Shown piece after piece: positions 20,751-30,615 of a DNA stretch of 39,433 nucleotides. The DNA lies in assembly GCA_009746045.1 (NCBI GenBank), contig RPFO01001840.1, positions 1 through 39,433 of the forward strand. The letters are read 5' to 3'. This DNA is from Mesostigma viride. Taxonomy: Eukaryota > Streptophyta > Mesostigmatophyceae > Mesostigmatales > Mesostigmataceae. Below the pieces are notes generated by a model. That model made no database searches. It was not told the origin of the DNA and saw only the letters and a program-made list of their open reading frames with translations. The position numbers and the translations under genes were made by a program. Numbering within the stretch: position 1 is the first letter of the stretch; each line of letters starts with the position of its first letter.

Positions 20751-22054
20751 TGTGTCTGTTTGTCTCTGCTGCTAATCGGTCGCTAACACTCTCAACATCG
20801 CCAGGTAGCGGTTGTCAAGGACGACTTTGACAAGTCGCAGGACCGGATGCATCTCGACTGCGTCTTCTCCATCCTCTCCGAGGACTGCGGTGCGTTGGGT
20901 TCCACGTTTTGGCGTTTCCTGTGGTGCTGCCAGTCACTCTCCATACACATGCCACCAGGCCCTTGTCTTTTCCATCCTCTCTGAGGACCGTGCTGCGTCT
21001 TCTGACATTCATTGAACGGATGCAGCCTTTGGTGTATTGTGTGGTATTGTGTTGAATCGCGTCGTGCGTGCTATCGTGGCTACGTTGCCAGTGCTGATGC
21101 CGGAGGACATGACAGGCGCTCGCCCTGCTGTTTGTATCTCTATTCCCTGCTATCCCACTGGTTTGCGTGCTGACTCTACACAGTGCTTATGCTGGAGGAC
21201 ATGACGGGTTAAAAAATTCCGTGCTATCCCACTGTTTTGCGTCCTGACCCTACACAGTGCTCATGCTGGAGGACATGATGGGGGCGGACAGCCCCAAGCG
21301 CCGCATGGTGGACGAGTACACGGTCAACCGCAAGGGCATCTACGTGCGCACCAAGGAGGACGTCGAGTTCTCGCAGTACATGAGGGACAACGGGTACAAC
21401 ATCATCCCCATCCCGCCGCAGTTCCAGGTGAGGCAGCCGAGTAGGGAAGCAATATAGGGGCCAGTTCTAGTAGAAGGGGTGGCCATACATGAGTGAGAAC
21501 GGGTTCAAAGCGCCCCGCAATACTACTGGCACATGAGCATCACTTGTTTATATAAGCGACACTTTCTGGAAGTGCAGATGCATTCTTGCCGTTGTTTTGT
21601 AGGCATGCATCCACTAATCACTAGTGCCCGTTAGGAAGGTGATAATCGCGCGAGTGAAAGGGCAATAGAAAGCCTGACGTCTTGACCGCCTTATCGATTT
21701 ATTGGTCACTATGATATTTTTTTATCAGCCAAGAATGGGGAGGTAGCATGTTATTAGTCAACCTGTGGTCAGTATACGAATCAAGGCCAGCCTGACATTG
21801 CCTGTGTGTCCCGAATCCCTGTTTCTGTGCCCCCCCCCCCCGCCCCCCCCTTCCAGCTCGAGTACGGCTGCAACGTGCTCAACATGGGCAACTCCAACAT
21901 CATCAGCTGCCACAAGGAGAGTGCGCGACTCATCGCCCGGTCCCCCCACTTCCACGGCAACGTCGAGTTCCTCCACTTCCGTGCAATCACCTCAATGTAC
22001 GGCGCGCTGCACTGCTCCAGCCAGGTGCTGCGGCGCAAGCCGCCCGGCTGCTAA
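13388..22054 (+). CDS. Arginine deiminase, nine exons
   Basis: Hydrolyses L-arginine to citrulline and ammonia (arginine dihydrolase pathway). Exons: 13388-13619, 15312-15487, 16428-16550, 18346-18527, 19233-19344, 20035-20142, 20805-20889, 21258-21427 and 21857-22054. All introns are GT-AG with matching phases, giving 461 residues. Family residues are all present: Asp 225 in NLIYTRD, Glu 273 in YLEGGD (split by intron 5), His 327 and Asp 329 in RMHLD, and the nucleophile Cys 449 in ALHCSS. GSLHPCGSLYERPI (exon 2) and RLRSEQRQSEA (exons 4-5) also fit the family. Bacterial enzymes are about 400-420 residues; here there is an N-terminal extension with a basic SPVKRLRRTP stretch. The ATG at 13388 is the first in the exon 1 frame, but the frame stays open upstream, so an earlier exon cannot be excluded. 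The introns are unusually rich in tandem repeats and junction copies. Confidence 0.93.
14668..14867. repeat. 50-bp tandem repeat, four exact copies (intron 1)
   Basis: Four identical 50-bp units start at 14668, 14718, 14768 and 14818, followed by a partial 12-bp copy. Exact identity indicates recent expansion. The array lies in intron 1 of the arginine deiminase gene. Confidence 0.97.
14949..14971. repeat. C homopolymer, 23 bp
   Basis: An uninterrupted C run within intron 1 of the arginine deiminase gene. Confidence 0.95.
15189..15335 (+). repeat. Duplicated acceptor region of exon 2
   Basis: The 18-nt exon start CCTGCCCAAGATGATGGG and its pyrimidine-rich upstream tract occur twice, 108 bp apart. 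The first copy (pseudo-acceptor AG at 15202-15203) is decayed and reaches a stop after 12 codons. The second is the functional acceptor, with exon 2 starting at 15312. Confidence 0.8.
15471..15708 (+). repeat. Duplicated donor region of exon 2
   Basis: The true donor (exon end 15487) lies in AACGTGAAG|GTGTGTGC followed by GTCTCTGGTGAG. A close copy at about 15553-15592 has its pseudo-donor at 15567. A weaker copy has its donor at 15701 (GTGTAAAG|GTGAGTG). Further fragments occur at about 15744 and 15984. Confidence 0.7.
15762..15843. repeat. 41-bp tandem repeat, two exact copies
   Basis: Units 15762-15802 and 15803-15843 are identical. They lie in intron 2 of the arginine deiminase gene. Confidence 0.95.
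16539..17309 (+). repeat. 29-bp minisatellite carrying the exon 3 donor site, 26 units plus a partial
   Basis: The unit is TACAAGGGGCAGGTGGGCAG plus GGCTGCGGG. The first unit overlaps the end of exon 3 (TACAAGGGGCAG|GTGGGC, donor at 16551), and every later unit repeats that donor context. A few units have TAG|GTGGGC instead of CAG|GTGGGC. Since 29 is not divisible by 3, splicing at a later donor keeps frame only every third unit. The long ORFs across it on both strands are by-products. Confidence 0.97.
17795..17902. repeat. 22-bp tandem repeat, about five units (intron 3)
   Basis: The unit is TATAGTCACCGTGTTCGCGG plus AT, with a few substitutions per copy. It lies in the same intron as the 29-bp minisatellite. 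Confidence 0.93.
18149..18405 (+). repeat. Three serial copies of the exon 4 acceptor region
   Basis: The functional acceptor (exon start 18346) with GTGCTGGAGGCGCTGTCC is preceded by a copy about 118 bp upstream (AG at 18226-18227), alignable over about 65 bp including CAACAT and GTGCTGACAA-like segments. A shorter copy lies about 68 bp before that (AG at 18158-18159). The upstream copies contain in-frame stops. Confidence 0.8.
18843..18868. repeat. G homopolymer, 26 bp
   Basis: A G run in intron 4 of the arginine deiminase gene. Confidence 0.95.
20120..20249 (+). repeat. Duplicated donor region of exon 6
   Basis: The true junction CTACCTGGGCACACGGCGG|GTACG (donor 20143) is echoed 90 bp downstream as CTACCTCGGCACGCGGCGG|GTATG (pseudo-donor 20233). 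Confidence 0.75.
20689..20755. repeat. (TC)n followed by (TG)n microsatellite
   Basis: (TC)n at 20689-20733 passes directly into (TG)n at 20733-20755, forming part of the pyrimidine-rich tract about 50 bp upstream of the exon 7 acceptor. Confidence 0.95.
20859..21001 (+). repeat. Duplicated 3' end of exon 7
   Basis: Exon 7 ends with GTCTTCTCCATCCTCTCCGA then GGACTGCG|GTGCG. About 102 bp downstream the intron has GTCTTTTCCATCCTCTCTGA then GGACCGTGCTGCG, in which the donor is lost. Confidence 0.8.
21070..21283 (+). repeat. Three serial copies of the exon 8 acceptor region
   Basis: Copies with AG at 21091, 21183 and 21257 are each followed by a form of TGCTCATGCTGGAGGACATG. The last two are alignable over about 58 bp, including the upstream CTATCCCACTG...TTTGCGT...CTGAC segment. 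Only the third leads into the conserved exon 8. Confidence 0.88.
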
Positions 22055-22420
22055 AGAATAGGCTGGTCATTGGGCTTCGGCTGGTAGAGTTCTGAAGCCG
22101 TTGAGGCTGCCCGGCTGCTAGAAGAGTAATGCGCCCGCTTGTGCTTTCCAGCTGCTAGAATAATGCAGACCCCGAGGCCGACCGGCTTTCTAAGCATAGG
22201 CTGGTTGGGCCCCCGGCTGCCAGAAAAATGCGCCTCCCGAAGCCGCCCGGCTGCTGGCATCAAGGGCTGGTTGGCCCCCTGGCCCTTGCTAGAAACAAGG
22301 GCCCTTGCTAGAATGATGTGCCCCAAGCTGCCTGGGTGTTGGAGAAAATGGCAAGCGAGAAAGACGGCCTGCTAAGAGCAAGCCCCCCCCCCCCGGCTTG
22401 CTAGAAGTGGCCCTGTGCCA
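22041..22420 (+). repeat. Degenerate tandem copies of the stop-codon region
   Basis: The end of the arginine deiminase reading frame, CCGCCCGGCTGCTAAAGAAT followed by AGGCTGGT, recurs downstream in degenerate form. Examples are GGCTGCTAGAAGAG near 22113, AGCTGCTAGAATAATG near 22151, GGCTTTCTAAGCATAGGCTG near 22185, CCGCCCGGCTGCTGG near 22243 and GGCTTGCTAGAAG near 22396. Spacing is irregular, about 30-70 bp. Looser relatives continue to about 22810. Confidence 0.7.
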
Positions 22421-23548
22421 TGAACCGTCTCGCTGGGAAATTGCGGGTTGTGCGAGAAGTTACCGGAGGCTTGTGAAGTGAGCTCTGGTCTTCTGGCGTG
22501 GGTAGGTTGGCCTCTGCGATAATAATAAGCTGCAACAATAACCTCCCAGCTGCTGCAATAACGTTGGGAACAGCTACAATTTCACAAGCTCTGAGCGCTG
22601 GTAGCACCCTCCGTTGCAATCCTATGGTGGTCAGCTGTGAGAGCCACCAACGAGCTGCTAACACAAGCTGCTAACGGGGTGCTGAAGGACGGGGGAGGGC
22701 ACCTCCGCGGGTAGGCATGCTGCCGCGAGCCCCCCGGCCGTCTGATGGGCCCCTGATGTGCTGAGTATCCTGTGAGACAACCACGGGGGCATGTGTGCCC
22801 GGCTGCTAAAACCAGTTCTCTGGGGTTAGGATACCGGGCCCCAACCCCCAGCGCATGGGCTTCCAGAGGCGCGAGGAGTGGTGGTATGGGCACCGGTTGC
22901 ACCATGGATCAGATGAGACAAATAATCCTGAAATCATGGCTTTCCATCGTCATGTGTATGGTATCCGACAAACGTGTAGCGTACAGGGCACGGTTCAGCG
23001 GCGGTGGGCCCGTTGGTGGGCTGTTGGAGCCCCTCCTGTGCTTCAATCGGAGAGCAGGTTGGGACCAGTATGCCCCCATTTGCATTCGTTGGTCTCATTG
23101 ATGAGGACACTTGCCTTTCAGCAGTTCTCTGAGCTGGGCTCCTCAAGTTGCTGTTGGTGGTCAAGTCCAGAGCTACGGGTTTTTAGGCCTATCTAGATTA
23201 GACCTTGATGACTTTTTTATGTGAATTTTAGTTGTAAAACCAAGGAATTGCCTCTAGTTTGCAAATCAAGGGATTGCAATCGCCCTGTCATTGTTGTGGC
23301 TTCGAAGGCCAAGGTGCTTGGGGCTTACTTGAATACTTTATACTTGCTTGTGCGCAAGAGCTCGGCATGTTATAAACATAAACCACCAGTGCCTCCCATT
23401 CATGTAAGTTGGGGTTGTACGTCTGCTTGATCAATACATTCCCATCTTTTTCTGCACAAATGATTACTAAAAATTTATCTTCTACTGAAACCCAAGGCTT
23501 AATCTGTGTGGTATACTATCAAGTCCCCACCCATCCATCCATCCTTCT
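22421..23548. other. 3' flank of arginine deiminase, no gene recognised
   Basis: The left part continues the decayed GCTGCTA-type repeats. Short ORFs on the + strand (for example 22855-23196) have no recognisable domains. A TGTAA motif at about 23228-23236 fits the chlorophyte poly(A) signal but lies far from the stop, so it is only a candidate. Confidence 0.35.
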
Positions 23549-23810
23549 TACGTGGGCCGGGCCCCGCATTGCTAGACGCCGCAAGGCCCGCACCTTCAAA
23601 GAACAGCTAGTAGAGGACATGGAGGGGCTAGGCCTCTCCGTGATTTGGAACAAGATGATGGACAAGGCCAAGTGGGCCCAGGATATAGAGGACAACGAAC
23701 CCCCTCCCGTGGGGAAGCGCCCACATGTTTGCAAACGCGGGAAGCACGCTAAACAGGACCCCCAGGGTAGAGCTTATTCTAAGCTCGAGCTTAGAATAGA
23801 GTTGGTTTGA
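23549..23810 (+). pseudogene. LINE ORF2 C-terminal fragment
   Basis: The frame encodes RTFKEQLVEDMEGLGLSV then MMDKAKWA. This matches the pattern of the minus-strand fragment at 23952-24605 ([17 protein letters not shown] then MIDKEKWA). Both look like the extreme C-terminus of an APE-type LINE ORF2. It is 5' truncated, with no RT domain, and is followed by a 24-bp palindrome and a (GTAA)n tail. It is preceded by a short CCATCCATCC run. Confidence 0.6.
23775..23798. repeat. 24-bp perfect palindrome
   Basis: The sequence is TATTCTAAGCTC followed by its exact reverse complement. It overlaps the last codons of the plus-strand LINE fragment. Confidence 0.97.
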
Positions 23811-23814
23811 TGTT

Positions 23815-23837
23815 GTAAGTAAGTAAGTAAGTAAGTA
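23815..23837. repeat. (GTAA)n microsatellite
   Basis: Five to six tetranucleotide units immediately after the plus-strand LINE fragment, as expected of a non-LTR retroelement tail. Confidence 0.85.
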
Positions 23838-23951
23838 CTTGCGTGTCATGCGCAAAGGCATGCCACGGAGTACTATGCTAATCTCATTAGAAAAATAATT
23901 ACACAAAAGTTTAAACAAATATCGTCTGCATCATCCCCCAACCGTTAAGCA

Positions 23952-24605
23952 CTAGATGGGGATGTAATCCTCATCCGAGCTGTCCTCTACTGTAATGGCA
24001 GACGAGGCGGTAGTGTAGCGGCTATCCTCAGGACCAATAACCTCCACCTGCGGACTTCTACCCTGGCTAGCAACGGGCCGCGGGGCCCGTGGGGAGAAAA
24101 CAGGAGCATACCCCTCGGGAAGGTGCTTATCGCAGATGGCAGCCCATTTCTCCTTGTCAATCATGCGGGCGCGGAGTACGGATAGTCCCAGAAGCCCTGC
24201 ATCTTCGAGCAGTTGTGTCACATAGGTCCGGGTCGCGCCGCGCCGGTGCCCGGCGCGCGCAAGTTTGCCAGTGGGTTGCGATGGGACAAGGGGACCCTGC
24301 CATAGGAGGAGGTGTCTACCTGGTTGGCCCGTCTTAAGCCCCCCGGCAGGGCCCACATCGGTATTCACCTGGTCTGTGCGGGCAAGATGGCCGGCAAAGA
24401 GCAGGCGGCGGTGTCGGATGGTATGGGTGACAAGAGGGAGCTCGCAGTAGAGCTCGGCCCGGGTGCGGCGTTCTTGGTAGCGGACGCCGAGGATATGACG
24501 GAGCATTCGAGTGACGGTGCCGTCAAGCTGCTGGCTCAGCGCCTGGTCCAGGGTCCACGCCTCGCAGTTTGATGTTGTAGATAGATTAGACCGGTAGGAT
24601 TGCGT
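23952..24605 (-). pseudogene. LINE ORF2 C-terminal fragment, 5' truncated at (CCAT)n
   Basis: The − strand frame encodes the segment that follows the RT in APE-type LINEs: [20 protein letters not shown], then [19 protein letters not shown], then [14 protein letters not shown]. It ends with an acidic tail, [11 protein letters not shown]. The RT and endonuclease are missing; the frame simply runs into (ATGG)n upstream. Whether the 5' end was lost at insertion or by expansion of the microsatellite is not clear. Confidence 0.75.
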
Positions 24606-24608
24606 GTC

Positions 24609-26478
24609 CCCATCCATCCATCCATCCATCCATCCATCCATCCATCCATCCATCCATCCATCCATCCATCCATCCATCCATCCATCCATCCATCCATCCA
24701 TCCATCCATCCATCCATCCATCCATCCATCCATCCATCCATCCATCCATCCATCCATCCATCCATCCATCCATCCATCCATCCATCCATCCATCCATCCA
24801 TCCATCCATCCATCCATCCATCCATCCATCCATCCATCCATCCATCCATCCATCCATCCATCCATCCATCCATCCATCCATCCATCCATCCATCCATCCA
24901 TCCATCCATCCATCCATCCATCCATCCATCCATCCATCCATCCATCCATCCATCCATCCATCCATCCATCCATCCATCCATCCATCCATCCATCCATCCA
25001 TCCATCCATCCATCCATCCATCCATCCATCCATCCATCCATCCATCCATCCATCCATCCATCCATCCATCCATCCATCCATCCATCCATCCATCCATCCA
25101 TCCATCCATCCATCCATCCATCCATCCATCCATCCATCCATCCATCCATCCATCCATCCATCCATCCATCCATCCATCCATCCATCCATCCATCCATCCA
25201 TCCATCCATCCATCCATCCATCCATCCATCCATCCATCCATCCATCCATCCATCCATCCATCCATCCATCCATCCATCCATCCATCCATCCATCCATCCA
25301 TCCATCCATCCATCCATCCATCCATCCATCCATCCATCCATCCATCCATCCATCCATCCATCCATCCATCCATCCATCCATCCATCCATCCATCCATCCA
25401 TCCATCCATCCATCCATCCATCCATCCATCCATCCATCCATCCATCCATCCATCCATCCATCCATCCATCCATCCATCCATCCATCCATCCATCCATCCA
25501 TCCATCCATCCATCCATCCATCCATCCATCCATCCATCCATCCATCCATCCATCCATCCATCCATCCATCCATCCATCCATCCATCCATCCATCCATCCA
25601 TCCATCCATCCATCCATCCATCCATCCATCCATCCATCCATCCATCCATCCATCCATCCATCCATCCATCCATCCATCCATCCATCCATCCATCCATCCA
25701 TCCATCCATCCATCCATCCATCCATCCATCCATCCATCCATCCATCCATCCATCCATCCATCCATCCATCCATCCATCCATCCATCCATCCATCCATCCA
25801 TCCATCCATCCATCCATCCATCCATCCATCCATCCATCCATCCATCCATCCATCCATCCATCCATCCATCATCCATCCATCCATCCATCCATCCATCCAT
25901 CCATCCATCCATCCATCCATCCATCCATCCATCCATCCATCCATCCATCCATCCATCCATCCATCCATCCATCCATCCATCCATCCATCCATCCATCCAT
26001 CCATCCATCCATCCATCCATCCATCCATCCATCCATCCATCCATCCATCCATCCATCCATCCATCCATCCATCCATCCATCCATCCATCCATCCATCCAT
26101 CCATCCATCCATCCAGATCCATCCATCCATCCATCCATCCATCCATCCATCCATCCATCCATCCATCCATCCATCCATCCATCCATCCATCCATCCATCC
26201 ATCCATCCATCCATCCATCCATCCATCCATCCATCCATCCATCCATCCATCCATCCATCCATCCATCCATCCATCCATCCATCCATCCATCCATCCATCC
26301 ATCCATCCATCCATCCATCCATCCATCCATCCATCCATCCATCCATCCATCCATCCATCCATCCATCCATCCATCCATCCATCCATCCATCCATCCATCC
26401 ATCCATCCATCCATCCATCCATCCATCCATCCATCCATCCATCCATCCATCCATCCATCCATCCATCCATCCATCCAT
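24609..26478. repeat. (CCAT)n microsatellite, about 1.87 kb
   Basis: Almost perfect tetranucleotide repeat with two phase changes: one base is missing near 25870 and an inserted GA lies near 26115. All six frames are open, giving spurious Met-Asp-Gly-Trp and His-Pro-Ser-Ile ORFs of over 600 codons. Confidence 0.98.
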
Positions 26479-28446
26479 CGGGGTTAAGGGGACGTGGCGC
26501 GCCGAATATTTTCCGCGCCAAAAAATTCGCGGTACCGTCCGTACGGTGTATAATGTGTGCCCGGACCGCTCAACCCTCGCGGAGGTGGCCATGGCGGCAT
26601 GCCTATATGCAATATTAATCGATATGGCACGTAAACAGCTAGAAAAAATGCTTGAATTTCGCAGAAGATTAGTTGATGACCTCATTTCATGGCGGAAAGT
26701 TTACGGTTTGCGATATCGCTAATTTCTCGAACGGTTACGGGCGCGGGGTCCAGCCGCATATAATTTCTCTTGCGGATCATGAAATTTAATGCAGGTTTAC
26801 TGCAGCTATTGTGAGGCAACGTAGGCTCTACAGAGCGATTATGAAGCTAACTTAATGGTGTTGTCGAGTTTGTGCCGAAGCTTCCCGGTTTCTTTTACAT
26901 TTCCGGCATTCAAGGTAAGAACCTACGCAGGCCTGCGCATGTCGCCTTCGACGTATTCACGGAAGGCGCACCTTCCTTGTTCGCCTGGTCAATGGATGAT
27001 GTCTTTTATTGTTCGAGCTTGCGTGCCAGTTTATGCATGAAACATTTCCACGCAGGCAGGTGCATTAACGCCGGCCTTTCGCCTTTTTTCGGGCAGTTTC
27101 CCCGCAGGAAGCGCTCCATTTCTTTCGGTTGCATCGTCAGATTCCTAGCAATTTCGTACAATTTCGTGTAGTTTGTGGCTGGCATGCTAAATGCGCCGAG
27201 GTCAAGTTGTTGGTAATGTGTTGACATTTGTTTTCCATAATCCTTTGGACATGAGCTTGCTTCAGACGCTTTGTTATGTGCCGGATCTGACACGCCTGTT
27301 TTAGTAACGACATCCGGCATGAGCCTAGAGGCTAACAAGCTGGCATCAGCTTCTTAGCAAATTGCCTTATTGGAAAGGAAGGTGAGAGTGGTTCTTTTGC
27401 TGGCCATACTGCATGCATGAGTGGCATTGCATTAGATAGGTGTTTCCATTGCTTTCCTTGAGCTATAACCATTAAGACTTCCCTGCTATGTGTGCAGCAA
27501 GGCAAGCTGGATATGATGTGAATGCTTGGCAGACAACATGTATGATTTGCTGCCAAGTTTGCAGGCTGCAGTTGCCTCTATTGCTTGGGCAGTCTTTCTA
27601 AGGTTTTTACACGTATACTTGCTGAGTTCTTGGCATAAATTTACATGGTAACCTTGGGCTGAGCATAGTGTATGCTCTCTTGGTGCGTGTATCAAAGAGA
27701 CAACCAGCGCAGGCCAGAAATCGGGAGAATCCGGACCATGGTAGCTCGGTGTATGCCTAGCGATGGTGTCAAGCTATGCGCACGCTGGCAAGGCTGGCCA
27801 TGCTGAGGGCAGGGGAGGGCAGATGAGGTGCCTAGCCTTTTCTTATGCTGTGTGATCGAGTTGGGCATGTTTTTTGGCTTCTTGGATGGAAAACATGATG
27901 TCTAGGTGGCCTTATACACAGAAAAACCTCATTTAGCGTATGTTCAGGTTTTAGCACGCAAAACCTTATAACTTGAGCTAGACTTGTCGGAATGACCTGG
28001 GACTTGGAACACTGCTGTCCCCCTGTTAGCCGGATTTTCGCTTGATTTTGTGGCCTTATCTGAAGTGTTTATGATATGTTTATTCCCAATGTCCGGTAAA
28101 AAAAGACCTGTTTTGCGGGAAAATTAATAACTGTTCAAGGTTTTGCCATTTCCATGATGTAAATAGCTCAGCAAGCTACACACTCAGGGAACTACAAATG
28201 GTTGATTTTTGGTTGCCAACAAATGTGTGCATTGGCTGGGGCATACCCAGCCCTAATTAGCGTCTTTTTCTATTTATAGCGCAATAATGGCGTATACTTG
28301 GGGGTAGTACCCCCAACAAGTGCATGGACAGCTCACAAGAGATGTTATTTAGTGCCCGCAATCATACTAATTCAGCATTGTGCAAATGAATTTCAAGTGT
28401 TATTACCATAGTTCAATTTTAAAGGGTTTTGGGGTGCCACCTCCCC
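26479..28446. other. About 2 kb with no recognisable gene
   Basis: The longest ORFs (about 99-110 codons near 26872-27338) on either strand show no conserved motif and overlap each other. The left edge begins CGGGGTTAA directly after (CCAT)n. Confidence 0.45.
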
Positions 28447-28605
28447 TCCGTGACTCCCCAACGGGAGCACGAGTTTAATTTATTAATTAATTAATCCATC
28501 CATCGGGGTTAATGCTCCGTGACTCCCCAACGGGAGCACGAGTTTAATTCATTCATTCATTCATTCATTAATTAACTAATTAATTAATTAATTTATTATT
28601 ATTAT
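28447..28605. repeat. 66-bp direct duplication ending in AT-rich microsatellites
   Basis: CTCCGTGACTCCCCAACGGG, continuing AGCACGAGTTTAATT, occurs at 28447 and again at 28513. The first copy is followed by (TTAA)n and CCATCCATCGGGGTTAA. The second is followed by (ATTC)n and (TTAA)n. A hairpin plus AT-rich tail suggests non-LTR retroelement 3' ends. Confidence 0.7.
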
Positions 28606-28796
28606 ATCAAGGAGACAACGGAACAATGTATTATAGGCTCATATGCCCCCAATTGCCACGAGCCACGAGGTAGCCATGGCTGTCGGAGCTCATAACTTTC
28701 ACGTTTGAGCACCGAATTTAGCCGTGAATATCACTATCGCTTCGTCTTTCTAAGACGCACATGCTGATATAATTTTCCGAATCTAAAACGCAATAT

Positions 28797-30150
28797 ATGA
28801 CGAGCAAACGCCTGTCGACGCAACGCAGTTTGGCGGATGCGCTCGCCCATGAAAATGCGGCAGCTGCGGCTGCAGCTTTGCGAGCTCCGGCAGGCAGCGG
28901 TGACACTAGTCGTGCACTGGTGGTCGCCCAGCAACATCCCGGGCTCAATGCCTCGCCATCGGCATCGCCTGACCCTAAAAACGCGCCCGCTCAGCCGATA
29001 AAACAGGAGGGTCACGCCCCTCGGAACCGCGCTGTCGGCTCCAACCCTTCCAGGTCGATGATCACGACTGGACCAACATGTCTCCGTCCGATGCTCTGTA
29101 CTGCATCTTCTTTGGGGACTTCGCCTCGCTTTACGACCTGTGCCTCCATCTCCACGACAACAATCGCCTCCTCCTCCCGGACGGCCGCCGCTGGCACGAC
29201 ATCAGGACGCTGTTCGGGTGCCCCCGCCCCCAACTCCAGCACACCATCCTCAACTCCCTTCTCCAGCGCTCTGACGGCGAGATCTGGGCTCCATCCATTT
29301 CCGCCCCCACCCTCCGCTCCATCCTCACGGAAGCCTTCCAGCAGCACGTGACCCCCCTTGCTGCCGACGTAGCAGCAATCGGCGGCACGCTGACTGCTGA
29401 ACTTCCTCACATTTCCACCGCCACTGCCTCCACCTCCACTGCCATTTCCGCCTCCACTGCCGACATATCAAAGCCCAGCTCCTCGACCTCGACCAATGCC
29501 TTCAAGCCACCTCCAACGCCCTTGAGAGCTTGCATGATGTCCACCGCTGGCCTCACCGCCCAGGCGGTGAAGGACATCGCCGCCCAGCCGGCGCCTGCTG
29601 GCTCGGCCGGCGATGCTCCCTCCACCTGGGCGGACTTGCTTAAGCAGCAAGCCACCTCCACCACCTCCACCATCTCGGCACAACTCAAGCAACAAGCCCT
29701 CGACCTTCGCGAGGAAGCCGACATCGCCCGGCGCAGCCACAATGTCATCGTCAAGCACTTCGACCAGCCGGCAGGTGAGACCTCCACGAGCCTTCTTGAG
29801 GCATTTAAGCGCGCCATTTTTGCCCCCATGCTACTCACTGGTGAGCTGGACATGTCGGCTGTCCGCCTCCCCCGCGCGCGGGGAAGGCTGGCCCGGCACC
29901 CGTGCTCCTCACCTTTAAGTACATGGCGGACAAGCTGTCGTTCCTTAAATGCCGCAAGAAGCTCTCGGAGACTCGCTTCACGCTGGACGACGACTTGACC
30001 CTGGCCCAGCAACAGCGGCGACGCGAGCTATGGCCGACCTACCTCCAGCTCCGGCAGAGCGCACGGGGGAAGCCGGTATACTGGAGGGGGCGGTCATCCA
30101 CGTTGACCACAAGCCCTGGCAGCCCCCTCCTCAGTGCCACCTCAGACTAG
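28797..30150 (+). pseudogene. LINE ORF1-like protein with frame disruptions
   Basis: It starts at ATG 28797 with an Ala-rich N-terminus. The apparent reading frame shifts near 29050 (into a frame containing DHDWTNMSPSDALYCIFFGD), near 29880 (into YMADKLSFLKCRKKL, then FTLDDDLTLAQQQRRREL) and near 30090 (into AVIHVDHKPWQPPPQ). The C-terminal pattern, a short RRM-like helix followed by DDLT..QQ.RRR and YWRG, resembles ORF1 proteins of LINEs. The shift at 29050 could be a small intron, since it falls at TCCAG. No RT follows on this strand; the element is cut by the facing retrotransposon. Confidence 0.55.
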
Positions 30151-30615
30151 GAATATATATTAAAAATATAATTACTTACAGCAGAGTGAAATCACTCAAA
30201 CCAAAGCAAACGCCCAGCTATAAACCTATATACAGAGCCATGTCAAAGCTCTATACTACGATAAGACCAATGGAAACGCCTAACGGGAGGAACCTAATAG
30301 CCCTGCTGCACCGCAAAATCAGCCCGCGTACGGCGGAGCATGATGTCAGCCATGGCCCGAGTCAGCGCCACCGACAAGCGCTGACGCCAATATGACGTCC
30401 AGGTCCGCGCCGACCATGGGGCCCGCTGGCCCTCCAGGTCCAGCCGGTCCTCCCGGAGCCGGCAACACTCCTTGAAGAAGGCGGAGGTCAGGGGCCCCAT
30501 GGCCCCAAACTCCTCCAGGACAAAGGGCACCACACGATGGTGCCCGACGTCGCCGTAGGCCAGGAGCTTGGCCCGCTCCGCCCGGTCCGCCGTGTAACCT
30601 GCCGTGAGGGAGGCC

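Noticed and set aside
22855-23196. 113-codon + strand ORF downstream of arginine deiminase
   Set aside because: No recognisable motif, and it lies in a field of degenerate repeats.
24536-26685. Very long ORFs (600-700 codons) of Met-Asp-Gly-Trp and Ile-His-Pro-Ser repeats
   Set aside because: They are translations of (CCAT)n in frames that never contain a stop; no codon-level evidence of coding.
26855-27338. Overlapping ORFs of 99-110 codons
   Set aside because: Both strands are open over the same stretch, without domains or splice-supported extension.
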